NCBI GenBank assembly: GCA_001972305.1
Contig: BDDD01000121.1
Span: 223,644 to 287,643 of the forward strand
Reading direction: 5' to 3'
DNA: 64,000 nucleotides
Origin: Cephalotus follicularis
Taxonomy: Eukaryota > Streptophyta > Magnoliopsida > Oxalidales > Cephalotaceae
Part shown: positions 10,403-20,686 of the stretch, one piece after another
Numbering within the stretch: position 1 is the stretch's first letter
Layout: each line of letters begins with the position of its first letter
The notes under the pieces: generated by a model
What the model was told of the DNA's origin: nothing
Database searches by the model: none
What the model saw: only the letters and a program-made list of their open reading frames with translations
Translations under genes and position numbers: made by a program

Positions 10403-10410
10403 CTTTTATA
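10403..10410 (-). promoter_or_regulatory. Putative TATA box of the antisense gene
   Basis: The minus strand reads ctataaaag here, about 200 bases before the ATG at 10204. This leaves a leader of roughly 170 nt. It implies a private promoter firing against the LTR promoter. Confidence 0.6.
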
Positions 10411-10802
10411 GGCCCCTTCCTCGGATCCTGGCCCTCCACCTCGCATAAGATCCAACGGTGGGAAGACAGATTGTCAAAGCAGGCGCGGGAAACAAAAAGG
10501 CAGAGGAGGGAGTTGTTCTGCGCATGCCACGTGTGAAGCGTACAAAGGACGCAACTTTAAGGCTAATCATGACGGTTCAAAACTCGAGGCCTTTTAATAA
10601 CAGTGAAGAAATACCAAAGGGCAGGCTTAGTTCTCGGTTCAAGCAGACTATGTTATCTGTCAGAGGAACAACAAAGGCAATACTCTCAGCCTCAGCCCAT
10701 TTATACGAGGAAGAACTGCCAAGAAGTATGGCAGAGGAGTCTTGCCCGGGTCACGGCTCTCAACTCTGATCCTCCTCCTCTGACCAAGGTCAGAGAACAA
10801 GG

Positions 10803-10816
10803 ACCAGGGGGGCATA
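10803..10816 (+). other. Polypurine tract before the 3' LTR
   Basis: The sequence accaggggggcata lies immediately upstream of the tgatgg LTR start, where plus-strand priming occurs. Confidence 0.75.
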
Positions 10817-11715
10817 TGATGGAGGAAAAATATGTTTATATTAAGAAGGACACGTGTCCACAGTAGACGTGACCAGCTGTCCATGGGGGATTAGAGGCTT
10901 ATCAGTAAGCCGTGCCGAGGAGCTCACACATGACAAAAGAACGTCATTCTCGGACCTGGAGCCGAGGACCATCATTTTTCGAAGAGAACACACTGAAATC
11001 TCAAGTCCGAGAACACTCCTCGGACTGTGAGCCAGAAGACCACATCCAGGGTGCAAGGGCCGAGGACTACCTCTGCCCACAATATCTACCAGACATAGAA
11101 CAGGAGGTACACCCTCCACTACACAGAAACTGAGAAGATCCTCCTCGGACATATTCAACTACATTTGTCCTCGGACTAAAGAGGACCATGACCTATGCAG
11201 CAGTACCACAATCAATTTACTCTATCATCCTATAATGGAGGACCTCAGCCTTATCTACGGGATAAGGCTATCATCTTCACCTGATTTCACGGGATCCGCA
11301 CTTATCCAAATGAAGGAGTAGTGATATATCAAACTAGTTAAGGAAACAGCGACATTATAGGCGGAGATCAAGGGAATGACCGAGATCCTCGGCATTTCCC
11401 TAGGGGATAACGATCACATCCGAATTACACGCTCTATCAGTTACCAAACTCTACTATAAATACAAGTTCAACATACTGAACAAAGGTCAGCAACTTTTAC
11501 ATTCAAAAAGCACCTTATTTCATCTGCACCTTGTCTAACTTGAACGTCGGAGTGTCCCCGGGAGAACAACCTCCTGGACTTTCCACCATTTCTGTTACCT
11601 TGTGCAGGTGTCCGAGATCAAAATCTTCCTCAAGGCATCAGTGACTAGCGTTTCTCTTAACAAATAAAAGTCTTCCACGTAGGATACTGTTGAGAGAAGG
11701 ATTTATGTATCAACA
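10817..11715 (+). repeat. 3' LTR of Tat-like element
   Basis: This 899-bp partner of 990-1888 has about 15 differences, mostly transitions. It carries the same cctcgg words and a TATA box at 11455-11462. The duplication ctttt follows at 11716. Confidence 0.95.
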
Positions 11716-11720
11716 CTTTT

Positions 11721-13928
11721 AAAATACATAATGAATATAATATATCGTATTAATTGTCGCATTTCATTATTACTAAATATTTTTAATATAAAAAAGCATG
11801 TGTAAATATTCATTGTTGTGTAATGAAAGCAGTAATGTTGAGTTTTTAGCATATTGTTTTGAATTTTAAATGTTGCCTAAATTTGTCCAAACAAATAAAT
11901 AAAAAATTGAATATAGATTAAACTCAAGTTCAACTCATGGGCTCGTGAACTGCTATCCAGTCGAGCTCGAGCTTGAGGTGTAGGCTAGCTCGACACCAAG
12001 CTCAAACTCAGGCTTTACTTGACTCCTTTGCAGCATGCTGCGCATGAAGACCTTACTAGAATTTCAAATCCTTAGTATTACAATTTTCTAGTTCGTAGTA
12101 TTAACAACAATAGATATTATACAAGAAAATTTTGTCTTTTAAGTTTGAGCAAATTAGGCATAAAATACCACAATATCGAGAGCTAGAGAGAAAACAATTA
12201 ACTTGGATGAGGTCACTTACCAAGAAATAAGGATTGAATGACAACTTATTCTATATCGATTTATTGTTAAGAATCTGTTTACTTTAAATACTTAAGATAA
12301 TCATCTTTTTTAATTATAAGTTTTCATGTTTTGATATTGCAGAATAAGTCTTAATATTATATCATATACGTACATACCTCTCTTTCACCGTTAGACTAAT
12401 AATAGTTCGACGTTTCAAGTGAATACACGTTTTAAGATATCAAATTACATATCCATTTGGTATAGGGAGTCTATCATTTTAAACTCTTCCTTACAAGCAC
12501 ATTTTTTTAAGTTGTTGATCAAATTTATATAACAAAGAACCCAATATTAGTTTTTTTTTTTTTTTTTTGTTCTGTGACAGGGACAGAGTCACAAATATAA
12601 CGAGAGGGTATCAAAATCTAACTTTTTGGTTGCAGGTATCAAATTCAATAAGAAAAAAATCATTTACAAACAATAGGTATATTAAGAAAAAAATCATTTA
12701 CAAATAATATGTATATTAAAAAAAAATCATAGCTTTGAGAGTATTTGCAAATTAGCATCCATCCACACCGATGTGTCTCTACCTCTGTTCGTGTCAAAAG
12801 TTGAGATTGAGCTTGAGCTTTATGTCGTGCTTACAAACTGGATAAAATTATTTCACAAAGCTCAATGAAATGATTAAATTAACTTTCCAAATGCCTTGGG
12901 TTGCATAGAAAGCCAAATTGACATATTCTATATTTGATGCACATAAACTAGAGTCATTTTCACTTTAATATATATAAAGGGCTAGGCAACAGCCAGCCCT
13001 TAATTCACAGTAGAAGAGATGAAGTATCATTTATCAATTTAATAAATAAGCCCATGTGAGTCGCAATAATTTAGAATAAGCGCCATACAAGTTCTTTGGA
13101 CGATATAATTGTGACTTCATGGGGATACTGGCCCAAATTTGAACCACTACATATCTGGATTGTGTGGTCCATGTAGTGTTATATTTTTTGTTTAGGCAAG
13201 TATGATAGTATATTTTAAAAGGTTAATATTTGGTTCTTAAACTTCTTATTCATTGTATACTATATAATATTTGGCTCAAAAAAAAAAAAAACCACCAATG
13301 TAGAACTAATAATCTTTTTTTTTATAAAAATATAGAATTGATAATCTACATGTATTTATTGATACGACACATTCAATGTGGTATTTTAATAAGAAGTTAA
13401 TTCATATTTTATATGACTTCTTAAAAAATTTATTTGTACTCTATAGGATTATAATATGTGACAATTATATTAGTATCACATTATCAAGTAAAATTTAGTT
13501 AGTCCACGCTAGCATAAAGCTAACAACTTTTGAAACTGTACGGAGTCACTTTGGGGTTTGAGTCCCAATTTTATCAAAAGAAGGGGGAAAAAAATCTAAC
13601 AGTATCTGCGCAATTTCTATTTCTATTTCGAGAATCTGGTGTGCATTACGTTAAACAACTTCCGTACGTAAGTCAAAAAGTAAAATAATTGAAATAGTGC
13701 ACAACCCATGTTAGATGATAAATTAAAAGGCCCAAAGATAGCAATTAAATTGCATTATACAACCATTATGTTATTTTCTTTAGAAAATTTTAGAATGATA
13801 TATTAAAAAAAATAATGATTTTTTAATTTAACGCATAACATATTTTCACCTAATTTGACGCATTACAGTGAAAAAAATTATAACATGATACACGCCATCA
13901 GCTGTTTTAAAAAAATTGAGGAAAACCC
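11721..13928. other. AT-rich intergenic DNA, no gene seen
   Basis: About 2.2 kb is AT-rich with many short homopolymers (for example near 12550 and 13280) and no supported ORF. A gctcgag-rich patch at 11925-12010 pairs with one at 745-860. The phrase aagaaaaaaatcatttacaaa is duplicated near 12650-12710. Confidence 0.6.
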
Positions 13929-14200
13929 TGAAACGATATAGTTTTGTTTAACGGCAGAAAACTGTGTCATTTCAGGGGTTTTTCTCAAATTTACTTGAAA
14001 GGACACAGTTTTATCTAACGACGAAAAACGGTGTCGTTTCAGGGGTTTCTCCCAAATTTTCCTAAAACGACACCGTTTTGTCTAACGGCGGAAAACGGTA
14101 TCATTTAAGGGGTTTCCTCAAAATTTTCCTAAACCGACACCGTTTTGTCTAACGGCAAAAAATGAAATCGCTTTAGGGGTTCCCCCTAAATTTGTTGACA
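13929..14200 (+). repeat. Four-unit, about 67-bp minisatellite with inverted half-sites
   Basis: Units begin near 13929, 13995, 14063 and 14130. Each contains aaacgacaccgtttt, a spacer tctaacggcg, then aaaacggtgtcgttt and a ggggtttctcc tail. The two acgacaccgt words face each other, so each unit can form a hairpin. Units differ by point changes. Confidence 0.8.
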
Positions 14201-14355
14201 ACAACTGACAATGTGCACCACATTGGGATTTTTTTTAATATAATGAGCTAAATTAGAAGAAAAAAATGTTGTACGTCAAATTGAGAAATTACTATTTTTT
14301 AAGGATGTCATATAATGGTTTTTCCTATTTTTTATACAATATGTGTTAATATGCC

Positions 14356-15498
14356 TGAAGGTAATGTATGGCAACCTTAAACTACAAATTAATTTGTTTG
14401 CGGAATTAACAAATTAAGCAATGAACATAAACAATCAAACAATAAATTAAAGAGATAAGGGATAGAAGGTTTGCAAACGATTTATAGTGGTTCGGCAAAA
14501 TCCGTGCCTACGTCCACTTTCTCAAGAGCCCCTTGAGTTTCCACTAGAATCCCCTAGCAACCTTTGATTTTTGACTTACGGGTGCAAATCAAACAAACCA
14601 CCTTACAATTGATTTTGGGTTCCGGGTGCAAATCAATAAACACCTTACAAGGGTTCACTCCCCTCAAATACAAAGAATGATAAAAGTGAATTTGTGTTGT
14701 GTTTACAATAACCTCTCAAATGTTGGATATAAAAGTGTAAACAAAAGCTTGATGTAGATGTGCAAGTTTGAGCTTGGATGTTAGATGATCAAAGTTCTTC
14801 TCTCCAGTCACTTTGTTTTTGTTTCTTGACCTCTATTTATAGCCTCATTCATATTATAGCCGTTGCACACGTCTTTGGCATATTGGATATAACAATTTGT
14901 TAATGCAGCCTTGTTTTAGTCTCTGCTGGCAGAAAGACGTCGATGTCTTTCAGAAGGCGTCGATGTCTTTCACTGTTGATAGCCGTTGAGAGTGCGCCAA
15001 CTAGCCGTTCCATGTTTCCCGGGTTTGTCCATTTAAAAAGACGTTGATGTCTTTTTAAAGGCGTCGATGTCATTTCTGGGAAATGTCCAGGCATTTGCAT
15101 GTATGAACATCACGTCGACTTTCTTCTTTCTGGGTCGATGTCTTTTCTGGTTTTGGCAGGTTGAACTTGAAAGACGTCGATGTCTTAGGAAAGGGATCGA
15201 CTTCTTTTGTACGGACGTCGACTTCTTTGCTGGTATGGATCGATGTCTTCACCAGAATTCGTCCTGTAACTTTGGGCACTAAAAGATGTCGATGTCTTCT
15301 TGAAAGGCGTCGACTTCTTCTGTACGTACGTCGACTTCTTTTCTGGAAGGTCAATGTCTTTTGTCCTGCAGAAGATTTTTGCCTTAACAGCAAACATTCT
15401 AATATCTTTCACATTAAGCAAACAAGTTAAATGCAAATTTGTAATCATTAAAACATATTATTGAGATTCAACAATCTCCCCATGATTGTGACTCAACA
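14356..15498 (-). mobile_element. Collapsed Copia element: nearly solo LTR, minus strand
   Basis: The 5-bp duplication atgcc flanks the unit (14351-14355 and 15499-15503). On the minus strand it starts tgttgagtcacaatc, then a purine tract atggggagat, then a full LTR of about 1118 bp from 15473 to 14356. The first 15 bases look like the start of the 5' LTR. The rest of the 5' LTR and the whole interior up to the PPT are gone. The LTR is related to the 352-bp LTRs at 44484 and 47279 (shared gattacaaatttgcat and atgtatggcaacc) but is longer. It carries a dense array of gacgtcgatgtctt words at 14930-15362. Confidence 0.8.
14930..15362. repeat. Palindromic word array (gacgtcgatgtc type) in the Copia LTR
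   Basis: About a dozen copies of words such as aagacgtcgatgtctt, aaggcgtcgatgtc, acgtcgacttctt and gggatcgacttc lie 20-60 bases apart. The consensus is close to a perfect 18-bp palindrome. Confidence 0.85.
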
Positions 15499-15503
15499 AT
15501 GCC

Positions 15504-17582
15504 AATTATTAATGGAGGAGAGGGGATTTAGAGAGGAATGAGGTGTTCCACTTGTTGCACCGTATTCATCCAGAGGGACCGATGGATTGCGAGAAATGGG
15601 TTAATTTCAAATTGTTTACGAAAATCAATTCTTGAATCGCTACTAATTATTTTTATTTATATGACATTGGTTACCTATTTAATTTTTTTGATTTAAAATG
15701 AAACTATCTACATTATCATATTTGAATTTGATAACACAATTACGTGTAAGAAATGTATTAACACCAACTCGTGACTTGTCATAAAGACGATACCTATAAT
15801 TACTAAGATTGTGTCAAGTTTATTTAATTTCATGTAATTTATTCTTTTAAATAAATACAAAAATCCAAATAAAATTAAAATAAAAGAATAAGTGTAAAAA
15901 TACACAAATAGGCAAATGTCGTAGTCGTGGCATCAGGTGGACATCATGCAACGAATAACAATTTATTTATTTGTCTTTAAGAAATTTTTACGAGACTGTG
16001 TTAGAAACGTAAAAACTCCTCAACCTCTAAATATATTCAAAAGATATTTTTATCATAATATTACTAGAATATATCTATTATCAGATAAATTAGTTATTTT
16101 CAATTAAAGGTCAATGCTCTGATTGGATACATTTACCAAAATCGATTAAATAAGTGGCAAAAACAAATATGTACATAATAAAAAGAAGAAAAAAAACAGA
16201 GTGAAAATTTAATCCTTCAACTTAAAACTTTACCTGTGAAGAAAAAAAAATATATTAGTGATGGGCTTAGGAGAGAAGGAAAAAAAAATCGACATGCTAA
16301 TAAAGTAATAACTCTAATTAAACAAATTAATGGCCTAAAACAAAATTTAAACATGACAGAGTTGAGCCACACCCAAAACCAAATCAAGAAAGATAGTAAA
16401 AATAAATTATGAGTCAGAGTAAATGGGCCCAAAACCTAATCATTGTAAAAATGGATCTGGGCTTAGACTTTGTCGCAATGTTTCTGTCCGGAAGACGTAC
16501 ACACTTTATGTGACTTGGTACTCGAAAAATGTTGAATTAAGAAAAACTTATATTTAACTAAAATTTGAGTTATTATCAATCAATTTCAGGTATAATTAGA
16601 TACCTAATTAATTATAAGAAATTTTAATCATGTTTACGTTGTTAAGATTAAGGTTCGAAGGTTTATTTATGTGTGGGAAATGTATTAGCATCCCCACAAT
16701 ACCCGTCACAATGATGATACTCACAATCATGTGTCACTAGTACTTAAATTCATTTGACAATTATTGACACAAAACAAACACACGATAAATTACATACAAT
16801 AAAGAAATACAACAGAAAATTTATTCTGTTTTATTTTATTTCGATATGGTTTATATTGAGAATTTCTTAAGATTCTCTTGTCACTCGCATTCAAATTCTA
16901 AGAAGCCATTCACCTCAATAATGTTAAAGGTAATTTGACCGCAGAACCTTAAATTTTGTCATCAAATTATCTTATTAATGTGCCTCACGTGATCAAATCA
17001 ATAATTTTATTTTTAAAAATTAATCAAGAATATCATGACAAGACATATATTTACATATCACAAACAAATTTAAAAAAGGATTTTGCCTCTCATATGTTTC
17101 CTTTGCACAATCAATAATCTAGAAAGAAACAAAGTTAGTAAGAAACCTATAAAAAATATAAATCAATCAAAAAGTTAGTATATAAATAATAATAAAGAAA
17201 ACAAAAGCATATTAGTCCTTAAAAAAATAAAATAAGAGATTAACTAAAAAAATTAGGTGAGGATATTGGCACAATAAAACAGTCTATCCACAACTATTTT
17301 TTGTTTAATGACAATTTTAACCCTCCTTTTTCACTATAACACTCTTATTCTAATGATACCAAATTTTTTATTTTATAACAAATAATTATGGATGAACTAT
17401 TTTTGTTGTAGCAATACAACCAACCAAAAAATAAATCTAAACTAAAACAAAGTCATAATGTAAATAAAAAAGACACTAAATTAAACTACCGGCACAAACA
17501 AAGATCATTCATATATTTAAGGTGAGTATGATATAAGCATATATCCATTAAGAGAACCCAAGTTCAAACCAGAAAAACAGAA
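15504..17582. other. AT-rich intergenic DNA, no gene seen
   Basis: About 2 kb has no supported coding region. It is rich in AT with scattered short A runs and no clear repeat boundaries. Confidence 0.6.
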
Positions 17583-17981
17583 TTGGGCTTTAAACCCAAA
17601 AGAACCCCCAAATTAAAAGTATACCCAAAGCCCAAGGCCAAAAGTACATATACACTCTTTTTCTCTTCCTCACATCTGACTCAATCCAATATCATTCATC
17701 TCCCTCATATTCCTCTCTCACCTCGCACGGCCCCATTCTCTCAATTCACGTTTTCTCTCTCTCAAGCTCTCAGCATCTCAAATCTCTCTCAAGTCCTCTG
17801 TGTCCATGATCAACGGTTCTCTCTCAATCCCACTGATGGATTTCTCTCTCTCAATCAGGTTCTACACGCTCAAAGATCTCTCTCTCGGTTTCTCTCTGTA
17901 AAGCAACGAGACCAAAAACACCGGCGGCAGTGTTTGGAGCAGGGGAGCTGTTGGGTGTCGGATGGTTTTTTCTTTTTGTGA
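17583..17981 (+). CDS. Doubtful ORF in CT-rich leader-like DNA
   Basis: A 132-codon frame starts MGFKPKRTPKLKVYPKPKAK. It is then dominated by serine, leucine and phenylalanine because it runs through ctctct-rich DNA. No domain is recognised. The CT-rich block followed by T/G-rich DNA looks more like a plant 5' leader or LTR leader than a coding exon. Similar T/G-rich sequence reappears at 24180-24340 and 30585-30996, beyond later insertions. I report it as the least repeat-like ORF here, with low confidence that it is translated. Confidence 0.2.
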   Translation: MGFKPKRTPKLKVYPKPKAKSTYTLFFSSSHLTQSNIIHLPHIPLSPRTAPFSQFTFSLSQALSISNLSQVLCVHDQRFSLNPTDGFLSLNQVLHAQRSLSRFLSVKQRDQKHRRQCLEQGSCWVSDGFFFL

Positions 17982-18058
17982 TTCGGGTTTATGGTGGAGG
18001 GTTAAGGCAGTTATGGGTTGATTGGGTTGTGGTGCGTGTGATAGTGGTGTATGGTTGT

Positions 18059-18706
18059 TAGGGTTGCAAGTGGACTAGTTAAAACTATGAATCGGCTCGA
18101 GCCGGCTCGGCTGGGCCTCAAACCTGTCCGGACGGTGCGTCACGTGACAGGCCGGTGGTTAAACCGATCCTTGAAAGCGGTCCGGGCCGGTTCAGAATAT
18201 TAGAAACCGTTGAACCGGCCCGGTCCGAACCATGAACCGGATATTGACGTCAACGTCTAGGCTATTGACGTCAACGTTCAGAGTTAGAACATGAATTCTA
18301 AGATTCAGGATGATCATCGTCAACGACTACACTAATTGGAGTCAACGCACTGGAAATTATATTATTGGCGTCAACGCTAATATGAAGACGTCAACGTCAA
18401 AAGATGCAAAGATCAGACAATGACCCACTATGTTAACGCACAAGGCAAATGAAGTCAACTCAAATGACTTTAACGTCAACGTCATACATAAGCGTCAACG
18501 TGAATGTGAACTGGACCGGCCCAGACCAGCCCGCCTCGCTTATGGTTAAGGTTCACGGGCTGGTTCGGTTATCACTTTTTAGCTCCATGAACAGGACCGG
18601 CCCGGACCGTGAGAAAAGCGGGCCGATTCACAAACCAGACCGCCTTCCTCCGGTCCCGAATCGTCCGGGCCACTGTCCGGACCGGCCCGGACCACTTGCA
18701 TCCTCA
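18059..18706. mobile_element. hAT-like MITE, 648 bp
   Basis: The termini tagggttgcaagtgg (18059) and ccacttgcatcctca (ending 18706) are imperfect inverted repeats, 12 of 15 matching. They are flanked by 8-bp near-duplicates atggttgt (18051-18058) and atggttgc (18707-18714). An 8-bp TSD with such ends fits hAT non-autonomous elements. Both arms carry ccggcccggacc and cggtccgggcc words that can pair. The centre carries the gtcaacg array. There is no coding capacity. Confidence 0.8.
18240..18500. repeat. gacgtcaacg word array inside the MITE
   Basis: Words such as attgacgtcaacgtc, gaagacgtcaacgtc, ggcgtcaacgc and aagcgtcaacgtg recur at 15-40 base spacing between the GC-rich arms. They are one CpG transition away from the gcgtcgacgc words found in LTRs elsewhere in the window. 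Confidence 0.85.
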
Positions 18707-18761
18707 ATGGTTGCAGTGAAGGAGTGGGTTTAACGAAATTGTCAGTTTGGAGGCAGGGGAT

Positions 18762-19190
18762 TGTTCTTTTTTGTATTATTATTATTATGTATGAGATGTT
18801 ATCTTTTGAATAATTCACGTGTATTCGTGAAACTAGTTATTAAAGGAATGTTTAAGTCCTATTCTTTTGGTTGTTGTTATTAAGCTCACGTTTATATGTG
18901 AGTTGGGGTGACACATAGCTTTCTTTTAGGAGTAGTTGTATTTAAATAAAAATCAAACATGTATTTAGGACTTATGTAAAAAAAAATCTTTTCCAGTCAA
19001 TGTTAGTTTTGAAGGTTCAATTTTTCTTGAATAAAACTGATGTCTTTGATTTAATTATTGTCTTACTCAATTTACTCTAATCAGTGAAACCATAATAGGA
19101 TGACTAATAAAAACTCTTTATTGTCTCCAAAAATCCATTAACCTCAAGCTTAAAGGCCAAATACCATATCAGTTACGTTGGCACGTAACA
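18762..19190 (+). repeat. 5' LTR of Reina-like element
   Basis: Begins tgttctttttt and ends gcacgtaaca. It aligns with 23562-24179 through landmarks such as ttgaataat.cacgtgta and cttttaggagtagttgt. Both boundaries are supported by the primer site on one side and homology on the other. The exact first base is uncertain by a few bases. Confidence 0.75.
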
Positions 19191-19210
19191 AATTGGTATC
19201 AGAGACAGGC

Positions 19211-20169
19211 ATGGCGGACCCACGTTATGAACGGTTGGAGGCGGAGATGGTGAAACTGGCATCAACACAAGATAGGAAGTTCAAGGAGATGTGGAGATTA
19301 TGCAACAGATGTTTGCAACTGTGAACACCAAGCTGGACAATGCAAGTAACAGCCATGAACGAGATGAAGTTTTCAACAATCAATCTGTGCGTGATGGGAG
19401 TCGAACCAACGGATCCAACTCTACTGCTAGAATGTGTCGTTCGAAAGTGATAAAGATGGACTTTCCCATATACGAGGGTGAAGATGACCCAACCAGTTGG
19501 GTTTGTCGGGCAAATCAATTTTTTTATTATCATCAGACTCCAGAAGATGAGAGGGTTCCTTTGGCTTCTTGGAATTTGGAAGGGGATACTCAAATATGGT
19601 ACCAACTCTTGAAAGGACATGAGAATGGACCTATCACTTGGCAAACATTTATGAATGAACTATTTGATAGGTATGGGCCAACTCGTTATCAATATTTTTT
19701 TGGTGAACTAACAAAGCTACAGCAAACTGGTACGGTTAGTGAGTACCAAAACCAGTTTTCTAGATTATTACTACATGCAGGCAAGCTATCACTAGAGCAG
19801 CAAGTTGGTTGTTTTGTTAGTGGGTTGAAAGAAAATTTGAGGTGGATGTACAGGCTTGTAGACCAGCTCCATTATCCGCTGCTATTGGACTCGTGCGGCT
19901 TTATGAAACTCGTATCCAAGCAAGCAAAAGCAACAGCCAAGTGTCAGCAAAAAGGGCTTTCAACAATCTATCAAGTCCGAGAAAACAAATCTAACCAATC
20001 AAAAGGCTTTCCCCAGCTGAATTATCTGAACGTAAAGCTAAAGGATTGTGCTTCGATTGGAACGAAAAATTCAGGTCAGGCCATCGGTGTAGGAAGTTAT
20101 TTTCAATTGAAGGATCACTGGCAGAAGAAAATGATGAAGAAGCTCAAGAGGATGTCGAGGAAGTTGTAG
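19211..20169 (+). pseudogene. gag of the Reina-like element
   Basis: The ATG at 19211 follows the primer site and starts MADPRYERLEAEMVKLAS. Near 19280 one base is missing, and the frame resumes at MQQMFATVNTKLDNASN. The core reads KMDFPIYEGEDDPTSWVCRA, then WQTFMNELFDRYGPT and EYQNQFSRLLLHAGKLS, typical of the retrotransposon Gag domain (PF03732). Near 20005 the frame shifts again into the zinc-knuckle and protease segment. Gag would package the RNA. This copy has at least two frameshifts. Confidence 0.85.
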
Positions 20170-20686
20170 AAGAGGTGCCAGAGATCTCTATCAATGCAAT
20201 TTATGGAGCAAGAACTCCTCAAACCATGCGAGTTATAGGAAGTTTAGGTCGACAAGGGCATAAGGTGAATTTTTTAATTGATTCTGGCAGTACTCACAGT
20301 TTTTTAAATCATAATATAGCCAAAAAAAATGGGCTGAAACCTAATTGTGAAGGCAAGTTTGAAGTAGCTGTGGCAATTGGAGAAAAGTTATCAAGTGCGG
20401 GTCACTGCAAGGAGGTTTGTATGACAATGCAAGGAGTACCTCTCAAAATAGATATATATTTGCTTCCGTTAGAAGGAAGTGATGCTGTCTTGGGCGTTCA
20501 ATGGTTAAGTACATTAGGTCCCATCTTGTGGGACTTCTCTAAATTGCAGATGTCATTCAATATTGATGGTAACGAAGTGGTGCTACAAGGTTTAAAGATA
20601 CCAGCAAGTAAGCTAGTTGATGAAGTTCAGTTCAGTAAGGATTTAAGGAGGAAAAAAAAGGGATTCTGTTGCAAATCAATGCCTTG
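20004..20686 (+). pseudogene. Zinc knuckle and aspartic protease of the Reina-like element
   Basis: The frame starts LSPAELSERKAKGLCFDWNE, so the usual CXXC of the knuckle has its second cysteine replaced by tryptophan (GHRC is still present). Then follows VNFLIDSGSTHSFLN with the catalytic DSG triad of retropepsins, and later AVLGVQWLSTLGPILWDF. The frame is lost near 20660, before reverse transcriptase. The protease active site is intact but the polyprotein is not. Confidence 0.85.

Larger units (their letters stand above)
990..11715 (+). mobile_element. Non-autonomous Tat-like (Ty3/Gypsy) LTR retrotransposon with antisense gene, carrying a nested CACTA
   Basis: Two 899-bp LTRs (990-1888 and 10817-11715) start tgatgg, end tcaaca and are flanked by the 5-bp duplication ctttt (985-989 and 11716-11720). 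A primer-binding site follows the left LTR and a purine tract precedes the right LTR. I count about 15 differences between the LTRs (about 98.3% identity), so insertion is fairly recent. The interior holds the start and part of the core of gag, then an antisense gene. Protease, reverse transcriptase, RNase H and integrase are absent, so mobility would depend on an autonomous relative. Removing the CACTA at 2628-8254 gives a native length near 5.1 kb. The Tat assignment rests on the primer-binding-site type, the gag core and the antisense Transposase_28-like ORF. Confidence 0.95.
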
